In this document: one piece after another, positions 54,510 through 63,364 of the stretch
How the letters are laid out: each line of letters opens with the position of its first letter
Position numbering within the stretch: the stretch's first letter is position 1
Assembly (NCBI RefSeq): GCF_041060425.1
Contig: NZ_JAULBC010000003.1
Span: 539,690-603,689 of the forward strand
Direction: 5' to 3'
DNA from: Danxiaibacter flavus
GTDB taxonomy: Bacteria; Bacteroidota; Bacteroidia; Chitinophagales; Chitinophagaceae
DNA: 64,000 nt
Position numbers and translations under genes: made by a program
The notes under the pieces: model-generated
Databases searched by the model: none
Seen by the model: the letters and a program-made list of their open reading frames with translations, nothing else
What the model was told of the DNA's origin: nothing

Positions 54510-55250
54510 TCACTCGCCTCTTTTCGCCCCTCTTGCCAGTTTATAAAACACTTCATCCATTGAATCTGCCGAAAAACGCTCCTTTAATTTACCCGGAGAA
54601 TCCAGTGCCTCAACCCTGCCATCCACCATTATTGAAATACGGTTACAATATTCCGCCTCATCCATATAGTGTGTGGTAACAAAAACGGTAATGCCCTCAT
54701 CTGCGGCTTTGTAGATCATATCCCAAAATTGTCTTCGCGTTAAAGGATCAACACCTCCGGTGGGTTCATCCAGGAACACAATCTTAGGTTTGTGAAATAT
54801 AGCTACTGAAAAAGCCAGCTTCTGCTTCCAGCCCAGTGGCAGCTCTCCTACCAGTTTCTTTGTTTCATTTTGCAGACCAAGTGTTTGAATCAGTTCTTCA
54901 CTCCGCTCTTTAATTTCCTTTTTGCGAACACCATAAACACCACCGAAAAAAGATATATTCTCCAACACTGTAAGATTCTCGTAAAGTGAGAACTTCTGGC
55001 TCATATAACCTATATTCTTCTTAATAGAATCTTGCTGCTTATACACGTTGAAACCGGCAACGGTAGCCTCTCCTGAAGTTGGAAAAGAAAGACCGCACAA
55101 CATACGCATGGCTGTTGTTTTACCGGCACCATTGGCACCGAGAAAACCAAAAATTTCACCTTTGTTTACATCAAAGGAAATTTTGTTGACTGCATAAAAA
55201 TCTCCAAAAGATTTTGTCAGCTCTTTACATATAATCACCTTCTCTTCCAT
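54510..55250 (-). CDS. ABC transporter ATP-binding protein (YbhF C-half-like)
   Basis: 246 aa. Walker A GANGAGKTT, signature in VGELPLGWKQKLAFSVAI (degenerate LSGGQ), Walker B IVFLDEPTGGVDP and H loop VTTHYMDEAE. The degenerate signature LPLGWKQ is typical for the C-terminal half of YbhF. The stop codon abuts a GAGTTGTAAGTTGTAGG word repeat. It works with the ATPase encoded just upstream. Confidence 0.92.
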   Translation of the reverse strand: MEEKVIICKELTKSFGDFYAVNKISFDVNKGEIFGFLGANGAGKTTAMRMLCGLSFPTSGEATVAGFNVYKQQDSIKKNIGYMSQKFSLYENLTVLENISFFGGVYGVRKKEIKERSEELIQTLGLQNETKKLVGELPLGWKQKLAFSVAIFHKPKIVFLDEPTGGVDPLTRRQFWDMIYKAADEGITVFVTTHYMDEAEYCNRISIMVDGRVEALDSPGKLKERFSADSMDEVFYKLARGAKRGE

Positions 55251-55291
55251 CTGTTATCAAATTAAGTTGATGACGCATCAGCAAAAAAATA

Positions 55292-56221
55292 CTAGCTTTT
55301 TGTAGCATCACGAACACTCATCAAACGAATAAAGCTGTCTTCAATACCTGGCTCTATTTTATTTGCAACCACATGCTGGTGTCCTTTTCCCGAAGCATAT
55401 TTTTCTATTTGTTCCGCACCCGAACCTTCTTTCATTGTAACGTGCAGGAATTCTCCAAATGCATAACAACTTGCCACCTCACCGTAAGCTCGCAGATCAA
55501 CCAGCAGCTTATAAATATTCTCCGACTTCACCGCATATAAATCAACCGGGTAGGACCCAATAATTTTATCAGGTGTATCTACGGACATGATCTTTCCATT
55601 TTGAATCAACGCTATCCGTTCACATAAGCTGGCTTCGTCCATATAAGGGGTTGAGACAAGAATGGTAATGCCCTGCATTTTCAACTTCTTCAACATTTCC
55701 CAAAACTCCCTCCGCGATACAACATCCACACCCGTAGTCGGTTCATCCAATAGCAAAACATTCGGCTTATGGATTAGCGCACAACACAATGCCAGCTTCT
55801 GCTTCATGCCACCGGATAACTTTCCTGCGCGCCTGTTATTAAAAGGTTTTATCTGCTCATAAATATCTTTTATCAGGTCGTAATTTGCTTCAACAGTTGT
55901 TCCAAATACTGTTGCAAAAAACTGCAGGTTCTCCCTGATTGTAAGATCCTGGTAGAGCGAGAACTTTCCCGGCATGTATCCCACGCTATTCCTTATCGCA
56001 CGATAATCTTTTACCACATCAAATCCCGCAACACTTGCACTGCCACTATCTGCAAGCAATAGAGTGGTAAGAATGCGGAATATCGACGTTTTCCCGGCAC
56101 CATCCGGACCTATCAATCCAAACAATTCACCTTCCTTTACTTCAAAAGAAACATCGTCAACGGCGAGGACGTTACCCTTGTCGTAAGTCTTTTTGATATT
56201 TTGTAGCGTTACAGAGTTCAT
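55292..56221 (-). CDS. ABC transporter ATP-binding protein (YbhF N-half-like)
   Basis: 309 aa. Walker A GPDGAGKTS, signature KLSGGMKQKL, Walker B VLLLDEPTTGVDV, H loop VSTPYMDEAS (Pro where His is usual, so this site may be degenerate). In E. coli the two ATPase halves are fused as YbhF; here they are separate genes 41 bases apart. The start codon is preceded directly by ATTCACTATTCACG word repeats. Confidence 0.9.
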   Translation of the reverse strand: MNSVTLQNIKKTYDKGNVLAVDDVSFEVKEGELFGLIGPDGAGKTSIFRILTTLLLADSGSASVAGFDVVKDYRAIRNSVGYMPGKFSLYQDLTIRENLQFFATVFGTTVEANYDLIKDIYEQIKPFNNRRAGKLSGGMKQKLALCCALIHKPNVLLLDEPTTGVDVVSRREFWEMLKKLKMQGITILVSTPYMDEASLCERIALIQNGKIMSVDTPDKIIGSYPVDLYAVKSENIYKLLVDLRAYGEVASCYAFGEFLHVTMKEGSGAEQIEKYASGKGHQHVVANKIEPGIEDSFIRLMSVRDATKS

Positions 56222-56438
56222 CGTGAATAGTGAATGGTGAATAGTGAAAGGTGCGACAGCTTAATTATTTTCTATCAGCTCAACTGGTCAATAGTGAATA
56301 GTCAATAGTGAAAGGTGCGAATACTTGAAATTTGTTATGCTTCTTAATTTTCCAAAAGAAAAAGACCAAAAATTGAACTGACAAGTGTAATTAAAAGGCT
56401 ACACCTTTCACTATTGACCATTCACTATTGACTTTTGA
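56222..56438. repeat. TTCACTATTGAC word repeats between the efflux genes
   Basis: Both ends of this 217-base spacer are built of words such as CACTATTGACCATTCACTAT, in opposite senses, with about 90 bases of unique sequence between. The left end is the leader of the ATPase gene. The right end supplies the last codons of the HlyD-like gene. The same family occurs at 13060-13087 and 59658-59735. Confidence 0.7.
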
Positions 56439-57398
56439 TCATTGACTATTGCCGCCCTTAATGATCATCTCCCCATACATGCCTATCTTCAACCGGCTGT
56501 CATTTTTCACCTTGACCTTTACGGCGTAGACAAGATTTGCTCTTTCATTTTTTGTCTGTATGGTCTTTGGCGTAAACTCTGATTTATCGGCTATCCAGGA
56601 AATCTTTCCGGGATAAGTTCTATAATTCTTTTTGCCCTCATCTATTCTAACAGTAACAACTTGCCCCCTCTTTATGTCACTCAATTTGTCGCCGGTTATA
56701 TAAGCTTTTAACGTAAGCGTATCCAGGTTGGCAATCTTGTATAATGGCTTACCCACAGCGGTCATTTCTCCTGCTAAAGCATATTTTGTAAGAACTATTC
56801 CAGTTAAAGGATTTATAATCTGTCCACGGTTAATTTGCTCCTGGTATTGTTTGGCCATAACTTCCAACGGACCTTTTTCACTTAGCACACTCCGGTTTTG
56901 GTTAGAAGTATTGGATTCATACACAGCAATTTGTTGTCTTGTCGCTGCAATCTGCTTTTGTAGCTGATCTATTGCAGCATTCATATCATCCAGTTGCTTG
57001 CGTGTAGCAGCGTCTGCTTTTACAAGGTTCTCTGTGCGCTGCCGTTCTCTCAGCTGCTGTTCAAGCTGGGCTTGCTGTACAGCCAATTGTTTTTTTACGC
57101 CTTCAATTTGTTCGTTAGAGGTAGTTGTTTTTTGTCTAAGTGCAGCTATCGATGCCTCGGCCTGTTGCTTTTGCAGCTGAGGAATTACCACATCAACCTG
57201 CCCGACAACATCACCCGCTTTTAAAGCGTTTCCTTCTTCTACCGAAAAAGATAAAAGCTGCCCATTCTGCTGAGAAGAAACAATTACCTCATCAGCTTCA
57301 AAACTGCCCGCTCCGTCATAGTCAATCTTGTCTGAGCAGGCTGCCAATAAAATAAACCCTGACAGCGTGATTAATACATTCAATTTGCTCCTTATCAT
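56439..57398 (-). CDS. HlyD-family periplasmic adaptor (YbhG-like), lipoprotein
   Basis: About 319 aa from ATG 57398 (MIRSKLNVL); a longer frame would overlap the TolC-like gene. Lipobox ILLAAC anchors it. The biotinyl-lipoyl half GQLLSFSVEEGNALKAGDVV, a long coiled hairpin (residues about 85-175) and a barrel domain (LTGIVLTKYALAGEMTAVGKPL) follow. It links the permease pair to the outer-membrane channel. The last residues NSQ and the stop come from a TTGACTATTG word repeat. Confidence 0.92.
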   Translation of the reverse strand: MIRSKLNVLITLSGFILLAACSDKIDYDGAGSFEADEVIVSSQQNGQLLSFSVEEGNALKAGDVVGQVDVVIPQLQKQQAEASIAALRQKTTTSNEQIEGVKKQLAVQQAQLEQQLRERQRTENLVKADAATRKQLDDMNAAIDQLQKQIAATRQQIAVYESNTSNQNRSVLSEKGPLEVMAKQYQEQINRGQIINPLTGIVLTKYALAGEMTAVGKPLYKIANLDTLTLKAYITGDKLSDIKRGQVVTVRIDEGKKNYRTYPGKISWIADKSEFTPKTIQTKNERANLVYAVKVKVKNDSRLKIGMYGEMIIKGGNSQ

Positions 57399-57411
57399 AA
57401 TGCGTTCTGTT

Positions 57412-58689
57412 TTAATTGCCTGAAGTATAGTTAATCTTGTATTGGGCCTGCAGCAATTGCACCTGGTGCAGTATGAGCAACTGGCGGGACTGATCCTCTG
57501 CATTTACCTGGGCTATGTAATCATGCGTCGTAATAACACCATTCGCCAGTTGTGCCTCCGCCGATTTTCTTACTGACGTTCTTAATTCAACAGCACCTAT
57601 ATCTTTTTTCAACAGTTGCTGATATTTGATCACTTCTCCATCCTGCTGTTGCAGCGATATCTTTGTGTTGTACAAAAATGTTTCTCTTTCAGCCTCTATT
57701 GTCTGCCGGTTGATATCCAGGTTAAGCTTATTGTTCTTTAGTGTATAAAAACTGCCAATGTTCCAGGTAAACTTTGCACCAACCATGTACCATGTTCCAA
57801 AGCTATTATCGACAAAATTGAGTGTCGGTCTGCCATAACCGCCCTGCGCAAATGCACTGAATTTGGGTGTATGATCGGTCTTTAATCTTCGCTCTTCCAC
57901 ATCTAACGCATTTCTTTGCAGGTCATATAATTTCAATTCCGGTCTGTTAATTTCAGGGCCTGTTGTTTTTAATTCCGGCATTACCAGTTTTGTGCTGTCA
58001 TCTAATTCCTTACCGATTAATATGCCCAGCATTTTTACGTAAGCTGTACGTGTAGAAACAAAATCTATACTCGTCATATCTGCACTGATAACTTCTGCTT
58101 TCAGTTCATCTACATTGCTGCGAAAAGCTGTACCATATTCAAAGGCTGCCGCGGCTTTATCAGCGGAATTTTGCAGATTGGATTTCCTGATCTCGTTCTG
58201 TCGCAATTGCTGATCCATTAAAAGAATGGCAAAAAAGATCTGGTTAACACGTTCCTTTATTGAGTACAGGGCTACTTCAACACTCTGCTGTTGAGAGGCC
58301 GTGTTCGCCCTGATAAGTTCCTTTTGATTACTAATATTCCCCCCGTCATAAATCAACTGGCTTACATCAGCAGTTACTTTATACTGATCTTTACTTAACT
58401 GTGGCAGAACATGCCCCGGAACACCGGGCAGAATATCCGGGAACGTAACTGTGGGCGATTGGTAACTAGCCTGGCCATTCACGCTTACCTGCGGCAAATA
58501 CAATTTGGAAGCATTCTCCAGGGAATAATTACTGCTCTTACTAATAAGATCAAGCTTTTTTATCTGCGGGAAATTATTTCGCGCAAGTGTATAGCACTCT
58601 TCAATAGTAATTGAATTTGACTGAGCCCTGGCAAACATGCCCGGCAAACAACAAGTAAGCATCATCACATATCTGCGTATCGTACTCAT
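57412..58689 (-). CDS. TolC-family outer-membrane efflux protein
   Basis: 425 aa with a signal peptide (cut after ARAQ). Two repeated halves of coiled helices with short beta strands (ITIEECYTLARNNFPQIKKLD, LIYDGGNISNQKELIRAN) give the TolC trimer fold. It is the exit duct for the export system encoded downstream. It lies between the TetR regulator (36 bases) and the adaptor (13 bases) on one transcript. Confidence 0.93.
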   Translation of the reverse strand: MSTIRRYVMMLTCCLPGMFARAQSNSITIEECYTLARNNFPQIKKLDLISKSSNYSLENASKLYLPQVSVNGQASYQSPTVTFPDILPGVPGHVLPQLSKDQYKVTADVSQLIYDGGNISNQKELIRANTASQQQSVEVALYSIKERVNQIFFAILLMDQQLRQNEIRKSNLQNSADKAAAAFEYGTAFRSNVDELKAEVISADMTSIDFVSTRTAYVKMLGILIGKELDDSTKLVMPELKTTGPEINRPELKLYDLQRNALDVEERRLKTDHTPKFSAFAQGGYGRPTLNFVDNSFGTWYMVGAKFTWNIGSFYTLKNNKLNLDINRQTIEAERETFLYNTKISLQQQDGEVIKYQQLLKKDIGAVELRTSVRKSAEAQLANGVITTHDYIAQVNAEDQSRQLLILHQVQLLQAQYKINYTSGN

Positions 58690-58725
58690 TCCTGCAATAT
58701 TTTAAAACTGATTAAACATAGAATT

Positions 58726-59355
58726 CTATTTCGCTTTGAGCATTGCTTTTACCCAAACGGGAATCAATCTTTTTCGGTCTTCCATTGCAGCTGCAAATTC
58801 TTTTTCATCAAATACTTTTGCAGCCAGCCATATTGGCCGTGATACAAATGGAAATACACATAATGCAAGTACATTAAGAAGAAACTGGACGGGATGGATA
58901 TCAGGCCGTCTTTCTTTCAGCTGTTCTATCAAAGATGAGTTTTCCAATATCTTGTCCAAAGGCACACGATTCTTAAACTGAACAGGATTATTTCTGATCT
59001 CACTCAACACAAAGAGTGGCAGGTCAGGGTTTTGACGGATCAGATCGATATAGGCTGAGGCGATCAACTCAATCTTCACATCGAGCTTTGTTGTTGCATC
59101 TGTCACTAACGGGAGAATTATCCCAAAGAGCTTTTGAATATTTTCACTCATTACCTGCTGAAATAATTTTTCCTTGCTTCTGAAGTAATAGTTCAACAAG
59201 GCAAGATTAATACCCGCTTCTTCTGCAATATCTCTTGTACGCGTAGCCGCATATCCTTTTTTTGTAAAGACTGTCCTTGCTGCCTCTTTTATTTTCTCTT
59301 CTGTAGAAAGATCCTCTGTAAGTTCTTCTTCTTGTTGTTTTCTTGCTTTAGCCAT
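58726..59355 (-). CDS. TetR-family regulator of the efflux operon (CecR-like)
   Basis: 209 aa. The helix-turn-helix is RTRDIAEEAGINLALLNYYFRSKEKLF, cited by RDIAEEAGINLALLNYYF (about residues 40-60). The C-terminal ligand domain has the CecR/DUF1956-like length. As first gene of the seven-gene run it very likely represses its own promoter; a clean palindrome lies 55 bases upstream. The inducer is unknown. Confidence 0.9.
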   Translation of the reverse strand: MAKARKQQEEELTEDLSTEEKIKEAARTVFTKKGYAATRTRDIAEEAGINLALLNYYFRSKEKLFQQVMSENIQKLFGIILPLVTDATTKLDVKIELIASAYIDLIRQNPDLPLFVLSEIRNNPVQFKNRVPLDKILENSSLIEQLKERRPDIHPVQFLLNVLALCVFPFVSRPIWLAAKVFDEKEFAAAMEDRKRLIPVWVKAMLKAK

Positions 59356-59410
59356 AACAGAAACAAATTCTGACTACAAAGGAAAAATGTTTTTTTGATT
59401 TAAACAAGTA

Positions 59411-59430
59411 ATTTAATCATTTGATTAAAT
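59411..59430. promoter_or_regulatory. Operator of the efflux operon
   Basis: ATTTAATCA, two bases, TGATTAAAT: perfect 9-bp arms, centred about 65 bases before the tetR start codon. Position and form fit an autoregulatory TetR operator. It is different from the ATACC-type sites at 3 kb. Confidence 0.65.
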
Positions 59431-59934
59431 CCATTTTTTAATGCCTCGAACGTTACATGCTGCCCCCTAATTGTAATCGAATCATATACAATATTTTATG
59501 GAAAATCAAAAATCATGTGACAGAATTAATTTGAAAGTCTCTGTGCAACTCCGTGCCTACTTCTGCCTTTCATCTGTGAAACAAGAAAATACAGTTACAT
59601 AGGAGAAACACTGAGCAGACACTGAGGTTCATGGAGATTATGCCATGCAGATCTGTCATCTATTCACCACTCACCATTGACTGTTTGCATGCCCGCATCC
59701 TTCACCATTCACTATTGACAATTCACTATTCTCTTTCACTACTGGTATATAATTTGAGGTATTCATCCAACCTGTCAAATGCCAATAAAGCAAACAGTGA
59801 TAATAGTTTAATGCGCGGGACTTGACAGGCTTTAATAAAACCGCTATTTTACATAGACTTATTGCCGGAGAACAAGTATGCTGCGATTATTCCCCGGTAG
59901 ATTGATTGTTTTTAAACGTATTAATCATTTTTCC
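59431..59934. other. Spacer between efflux operon and transketolase
   Basis: No gene is supported. CTCTGTGCAACTCCGTGCC-like CACAGAG phrases lie at 59538-59640 and TTCACTATTGAC words at 59658-59735. The rest is AT-rich and should hold the transketolase promoter; no clear TAnnTTTG box was found. Confidence 0.5.
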
Positions 59935-61941
59935 ATGAGTGACAATTTAACCGACTTATGCATCAACACGGTGCGGATACTTTCTGCTGACGCTGTTCAA
60001 AAAGCTAACTCCGGGCATCCCGGCACACCGATGGCTATCGCACCGATCGGCCACGTTTTATGGTCCGGAATGATGCGTTATAATCCTGCTAACCCGGACT
60101 GGCCCAATCGTGATCGCTTTGTTTTGTCAGCCGGCCATGCATGTATGTTTCAGTATAGCTACTTATACCTTACCGGCTATGATATTACCATGGAAGACAT
60201 AAAAAGTTTCAGGCAACTCGGCAGTAAAACAGCGGGACACCCTGAATATGGCCTATTGAGCGGTATAGAAGTAACTACCGGTCCGCTGGGACAGGGATTT
60301 GCAAATGGCGTAGGCATGGCTATAGCGCAAAAGCACCTTGCAGCACGCTATAATAAAGAAGGTTTTCCCGTATTTGACTATAAGATCTTTGCCGTTTGCA
60401 GCGACGGGGATATGATGGAGGGCGTAAGCAGTGAAGCCGCTTCTGTTGCAGGGCATTTGAAATTGGGCAACATTATTTACATCTATGATGATAACCACAT
60501 TTCTATTGAAGGAAATACAGCCCTGGCTTTTGATGAAGACGTTGCTAAACGTTTTGAAGCATATGGGTGGCATGTTCAGGAAGTGGCCGATGGGAATGAT
60601 GTAGAGGCAATAAAAAAAGCAGTTGAAGCAGCAAAGGCAGAAACCGGACGTCCGTCACTCATTAAAGTACGTACACATATTGCTTATGGCAGTCCCAATA
60701 AGGTGGACACGGCAGAAGCACATGGGGCTGCGCTCGGTGAAGAGGAAGTGAAACTGGTAAAAAAGAATTTTGGATTTGACCCTGACAAAAGCTTTGTAGT
60801 TCCTGATGAGGTGCTTAAATATTACAGACAGGAAGGCGAAAAAGGTGCACAGCTTGAAAAGGAATGGAATGATCTGTATGCTGGCTATAAAGAACAACAT
60901 CCCGGGCTGGCTGCAGAATACGAATTATTCAGCAGCGGAAAATTACCTGAAGGCTGGCAAGCCAGGCTTCCGGTTTTTGAAGAAAGCGAAAAAATGGCCA
61001 CGCGCTCCGCTTCAGGCAAAACATTGAATGCGATAGCCGGCATGCTGCCCGCATTGATTGGCGGATCTGCGGATCTGGCTCCTTCAACCGATACATTACT
61101 GAAAGATTACGAATCTTTTTCGGCCGGCCACTACAAAGGCAGAAACTTCCATTTTGGCGTGAGAGAACATTCTATGGGAAGTATTCTGAATGGAATGGCC
61201 CTTACCAAAGGCATTATTCCATACGGCGCAACATTCCTCATATTTTCGGAATACATGCGTCCGCCTATCCGTCTTGCCGCTATTATGAAGATCAGGCCGA
61301 TATTTGTTTACACCCATGATAGCATTGGCCTTGGTGAAGATGGCACTACACACCAGCCGGTTGAGCAATTAATCTCGTTAAGATCCATTCCGAATATCAC
61401 CCTGATAAGACCCGCGGATGCAAACGAAACCGCCCAGGCATGGAGAGTTGCACTTGAACACAAAGACGGCCCCGTTGTATTGGTGCTCACAAGACAAAAG
61501 CTCCCGATCATCGACCAGCAAAAACATACAAAAGCAACAGAACTTGAAAGAGGTGCCTACATTTTAGCCGAACCAGAAACAGCTCCCCAGGTAATTCTAA
61601 TCGCAACAGGGTCTGAGGTGCAGCTGGCATTAAAAGCCTCATTGGCGCTGGCGCAGGAATCAATTGCAGCGAGGGTTGTGAGCATGCCTTCATGGGAGTT
61701 GTTTGACAAACAAGATATTGCATATAAGGAAAAGATATTTCCTCCCACTTTAAAGAAAAGACTTGCAATTGAAGCCGGCTCTCCGTTAGGCTGGCACAAA
61801 TATGTAACCGATGAAGGCAGCATACTGGGCATTACAAAATTCGGCGAATCTGCTCCGGGCGACGAAGTAATGAAGGCATATGGCTTTACCATCGAAAATG
61901 TGGTAGTGAAAGTGGGGGCACTGCTGAAGAGTAAAAAATAA
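59935..61941 (+). CDS. tkt: Transketolase
   Basis: 668 aa from ATG 59935 (MSDNLTDLC); an ATG 19 codons upstream adds an untypical extension. The N-terminal TPP domain has SGHPGTPMAIAPIGHVLW and the GDGDMMEGVSSEAASVAGH motif (here CSDGDMMEGV). The pyrimidine domain carries REHSMGSILNGMAL with the catalytic Glu, and EDGTTHQPVEQL follows. All active-site residues look intact. It acts in the non-oxidative pentose phosphate pathway. Confidence 0.95.
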   Translation: MSDNLTDLCINTVRILSADAVQKANSGHPGTPMAIAPIGHVLWSGMMRYNPANPDWPNRDRFVLSAGHACMFQYSYLYLTGYDITMEDIKSFRQLGSKTAGHPEYGLLSGIEVTTGPLGQGFANGVGMAIAQKHLAARYNKEGFPVFDYKIFAVCSDGDMMEGVSSEAASVAGHLKLGNIIYIYDDNHISIEGNTALAFDEDVAKRFEAYGWHVQEVADGNDVEAIKKAVEAAKAETGRPSLIKVRTHIAYGSPNKVDTAEAHGAALGEEEVKLVKKNFGFDPDKSFVVPDEVLKYYRQEGEKGAQLEKEWNDLYAGYKEQHPGLAAEYELFSSGKLPEGWQARLPVFEESEKMATRSASGKTLNAIAGMLPALIGGSADLAPSTDTLLKDYESFSAGHYKGRNFHFGVREHSMGSILNGMALTKGIIPYGATFLIFSEYMRPPIRLAAIMKIRPIFVYTHDSIGLGEDGTTHQPVEQLISLRSIPNITLIRPADANETAQAWRVALEHKDGPVVLVLTRQKLPIIDQQKHTKATELERGAYILAEPETAPQVILIATGSEVQLALKASLALAQESIAARVVSMPSWELFDKQDIAYKEKIFPPTLKKRLAIEAGSPLGWHKYVTDEGSILGITKFGESAPGDEVMKAYGFTIENVVVKVGALLKSKK

Positions 61942-62245
61942 ATCGAACATTTTTTTAGCTACCTGGTTTCAAATAACTAAGAGAAGATCTTTCTGTTTCA
62001 TGAGTGAACAAATCACTTATTGAACCTGTTGATCTATTGGACCAAACAAAAGCTCAGCAACCGGAATTTCAGGTTTTTCTTTGCCTGCTGTAGTACGCTA
62101 CTCAACTTTTGTTGTGTCACTCACTTGTACTGATTGCTCGCTATTGAGCTTCAGCTTGCCGGATCAATGGCGTGCAACAAACGCAATCGATTAAATGCAA
62201 ATTTGGAATAACCCTGCATAATTAGTCACGCTAAATTTTAAACCT
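61942..62245. other. Intergenic, no feature seen
   Basis: 304 bases of AT-rich sequence between transketolase and the LTxxQ-like gene. No open frame, repeat or clear terminator was recognised. Confidence 0.4.
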
Positions 62246-62896
62246 ATGTTATCCAGACTCCCACTACGCAAAACTGCATGGCTTGTTCTCTTTTTATTGT
62301 TTCTTTCATTTAAGCCTAAAGCACAACAGCAGGCTGTCGATAAACTTTCGCAGGCCATGACGGACAGCCTCGCCTATCTTCAACTCACGGACCAACAAAA
62401 AACTGAAGCGCTTGGCCTGAACAAGACTGCAGCAACCTCTCTTCTTCAGCTGGCACAGAAAGCGAAGGCAGATACAACGCTAAAGGGCAAAGCACTCGCT
62501 CAACAAGTAATGGGCATTATGAAACAGCGAAATGCCTCTCTACAAAAAATGCTTACTCCCGATCAGATGAAATTATTCAATCAGCACAAAATGGAACAAG
62601 CTGCAGAGCTAAAAACAAAGATGATGACAACGCAGCTTGATCTAACAGATCAACAAGTTCCGCAAGTCTACCAACTCAATCTGAAACAATTGACAGAGCT
62701 GATGCAGGGAAAGGAAAAAGTTGAAGAATCAAAAAGAAAATTGCAAAAAGCGAGAGCTGCCAAATCAATGAAATCCGATATGGGCGATATAGACAAAGAG
62801 TTTAAACAAGTACTAAGCCCCGAACAATACGAAAAATACGAAAAGAACAAAGAGGCAATGCAGGCTGCGATGAAGGAGGCGAAAAATAAAGATTAA
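62246..62896 (+). CDS. Secreted helical protein (LTxxQ/Spy-like)
   Basis: 216 aa with a signal peptide (LVLFLLFLSFKPKAQ, cut after KAQ). The mature chain is nearly all helix and Lys/Gln-rich. Three LTxxQ-like sites occur (LTDQQKTEAL, LTPDQMKLF and LTDQQVPQVY), with LSPEQYEKYE near the end. This resembles CpxP/Spy periplasmic proteins and the many Bacteroidota relatives with that motif. A chaperone role is possible but unproven. Word repeats TTGACAATTGAAAAGTGACA begin right after the stop. Confidence 0.7.
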   Translation: MLSRLPLRKTAWLVLFLLFLSFKPKAQQQAVDKLSQAMTDSLAYLQLTDQQKTEALGLNKTAATSLLQLAQKAKADTTLKGKALAQQVMGIMKQRNASLQKMLTPDQMKLFNQHKMEQAAELKTKMMTTQLDLTDQQVPQVYQLNLKQLTELMQGKEKVEESKRKLQKARAAKSMKSDMGDIDKEFKQVLSPEQYEKYEKNKEAMQAAMKEAKNKD

Positions 62897-63364
62897 TTAA
62901 TTGACAATTGAAAAGTGACAATTGAAAATGAAGGAAAACTCTGACAAACTACAATAGAATAGTTACAATATCGACTGCCAAATTAAGGGTGAAGCTCGAG
63001 CTGTTCTGGGATTTTTAAAACCACAGGTTGCACAGAGCTTTTTTCACAGAAATCCACAGTTAAATCCTTCTTTATATTTTCTGTGCTTCTGCGCCTCCTA
63101 TGTTTGCCATATACAAAAAACAGGATTTTCAAAGTTGTTTAATATACCAATAGATTTGATGCCCAAAAGTGAAAAAGGGTGAGAGTAAATTGTGCCTAAG
63201 TAGCTAAAGCATACTGTCACTGAGATATTACCTCACTCTTTTTTACCCTTTAGAGTTTGAACAGAATGTAAGGAATACCGCAAAATGCGTAGTATATCCA
63301 GGATATCCAACCAGGAGACAAAACGAAGGGGGTAATCACTTTTTATTAAAAAAAAATATTGGTA
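62897..63364. other. Spacer with word repeats and the left end of an IS110-type element
   Basis: TTGACAATTG words (62898-62927) and a CACAGAG-type phrase (63030-63100) come first. The insertion element must begin somewhere between about 63110 and 63200. The remainder is its 5' non-coding end. Confidence 0.55.
63140..63364 (+). ncRNA. Candidate bridge RNA of the IS110 element (boundaries uncertain)
   Basis: The 5' non-coding end shows pairing potential: AAAGGGTGAG (about 63173) can fold with CTCAC and ACCCTTT (about 63231-63254), and GCAAAATGC and ATATCCAGGATAT form small hairpins nearer the gene. In IS110-group elements the recombinase is known to use an RNA made from this end. This assignment rests on position and family only; the RNA itself was not modelled. 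Confidence 0.35.

Noticed and set aside
58726..59355. The efflux TetR as regulator of the thioesterase-FabF pair
   Set aside because: The palindrome beside this tetR (ATTTAATCA type) differs from the ATACC-N4-GGTAT sites, so a different protein is expected.
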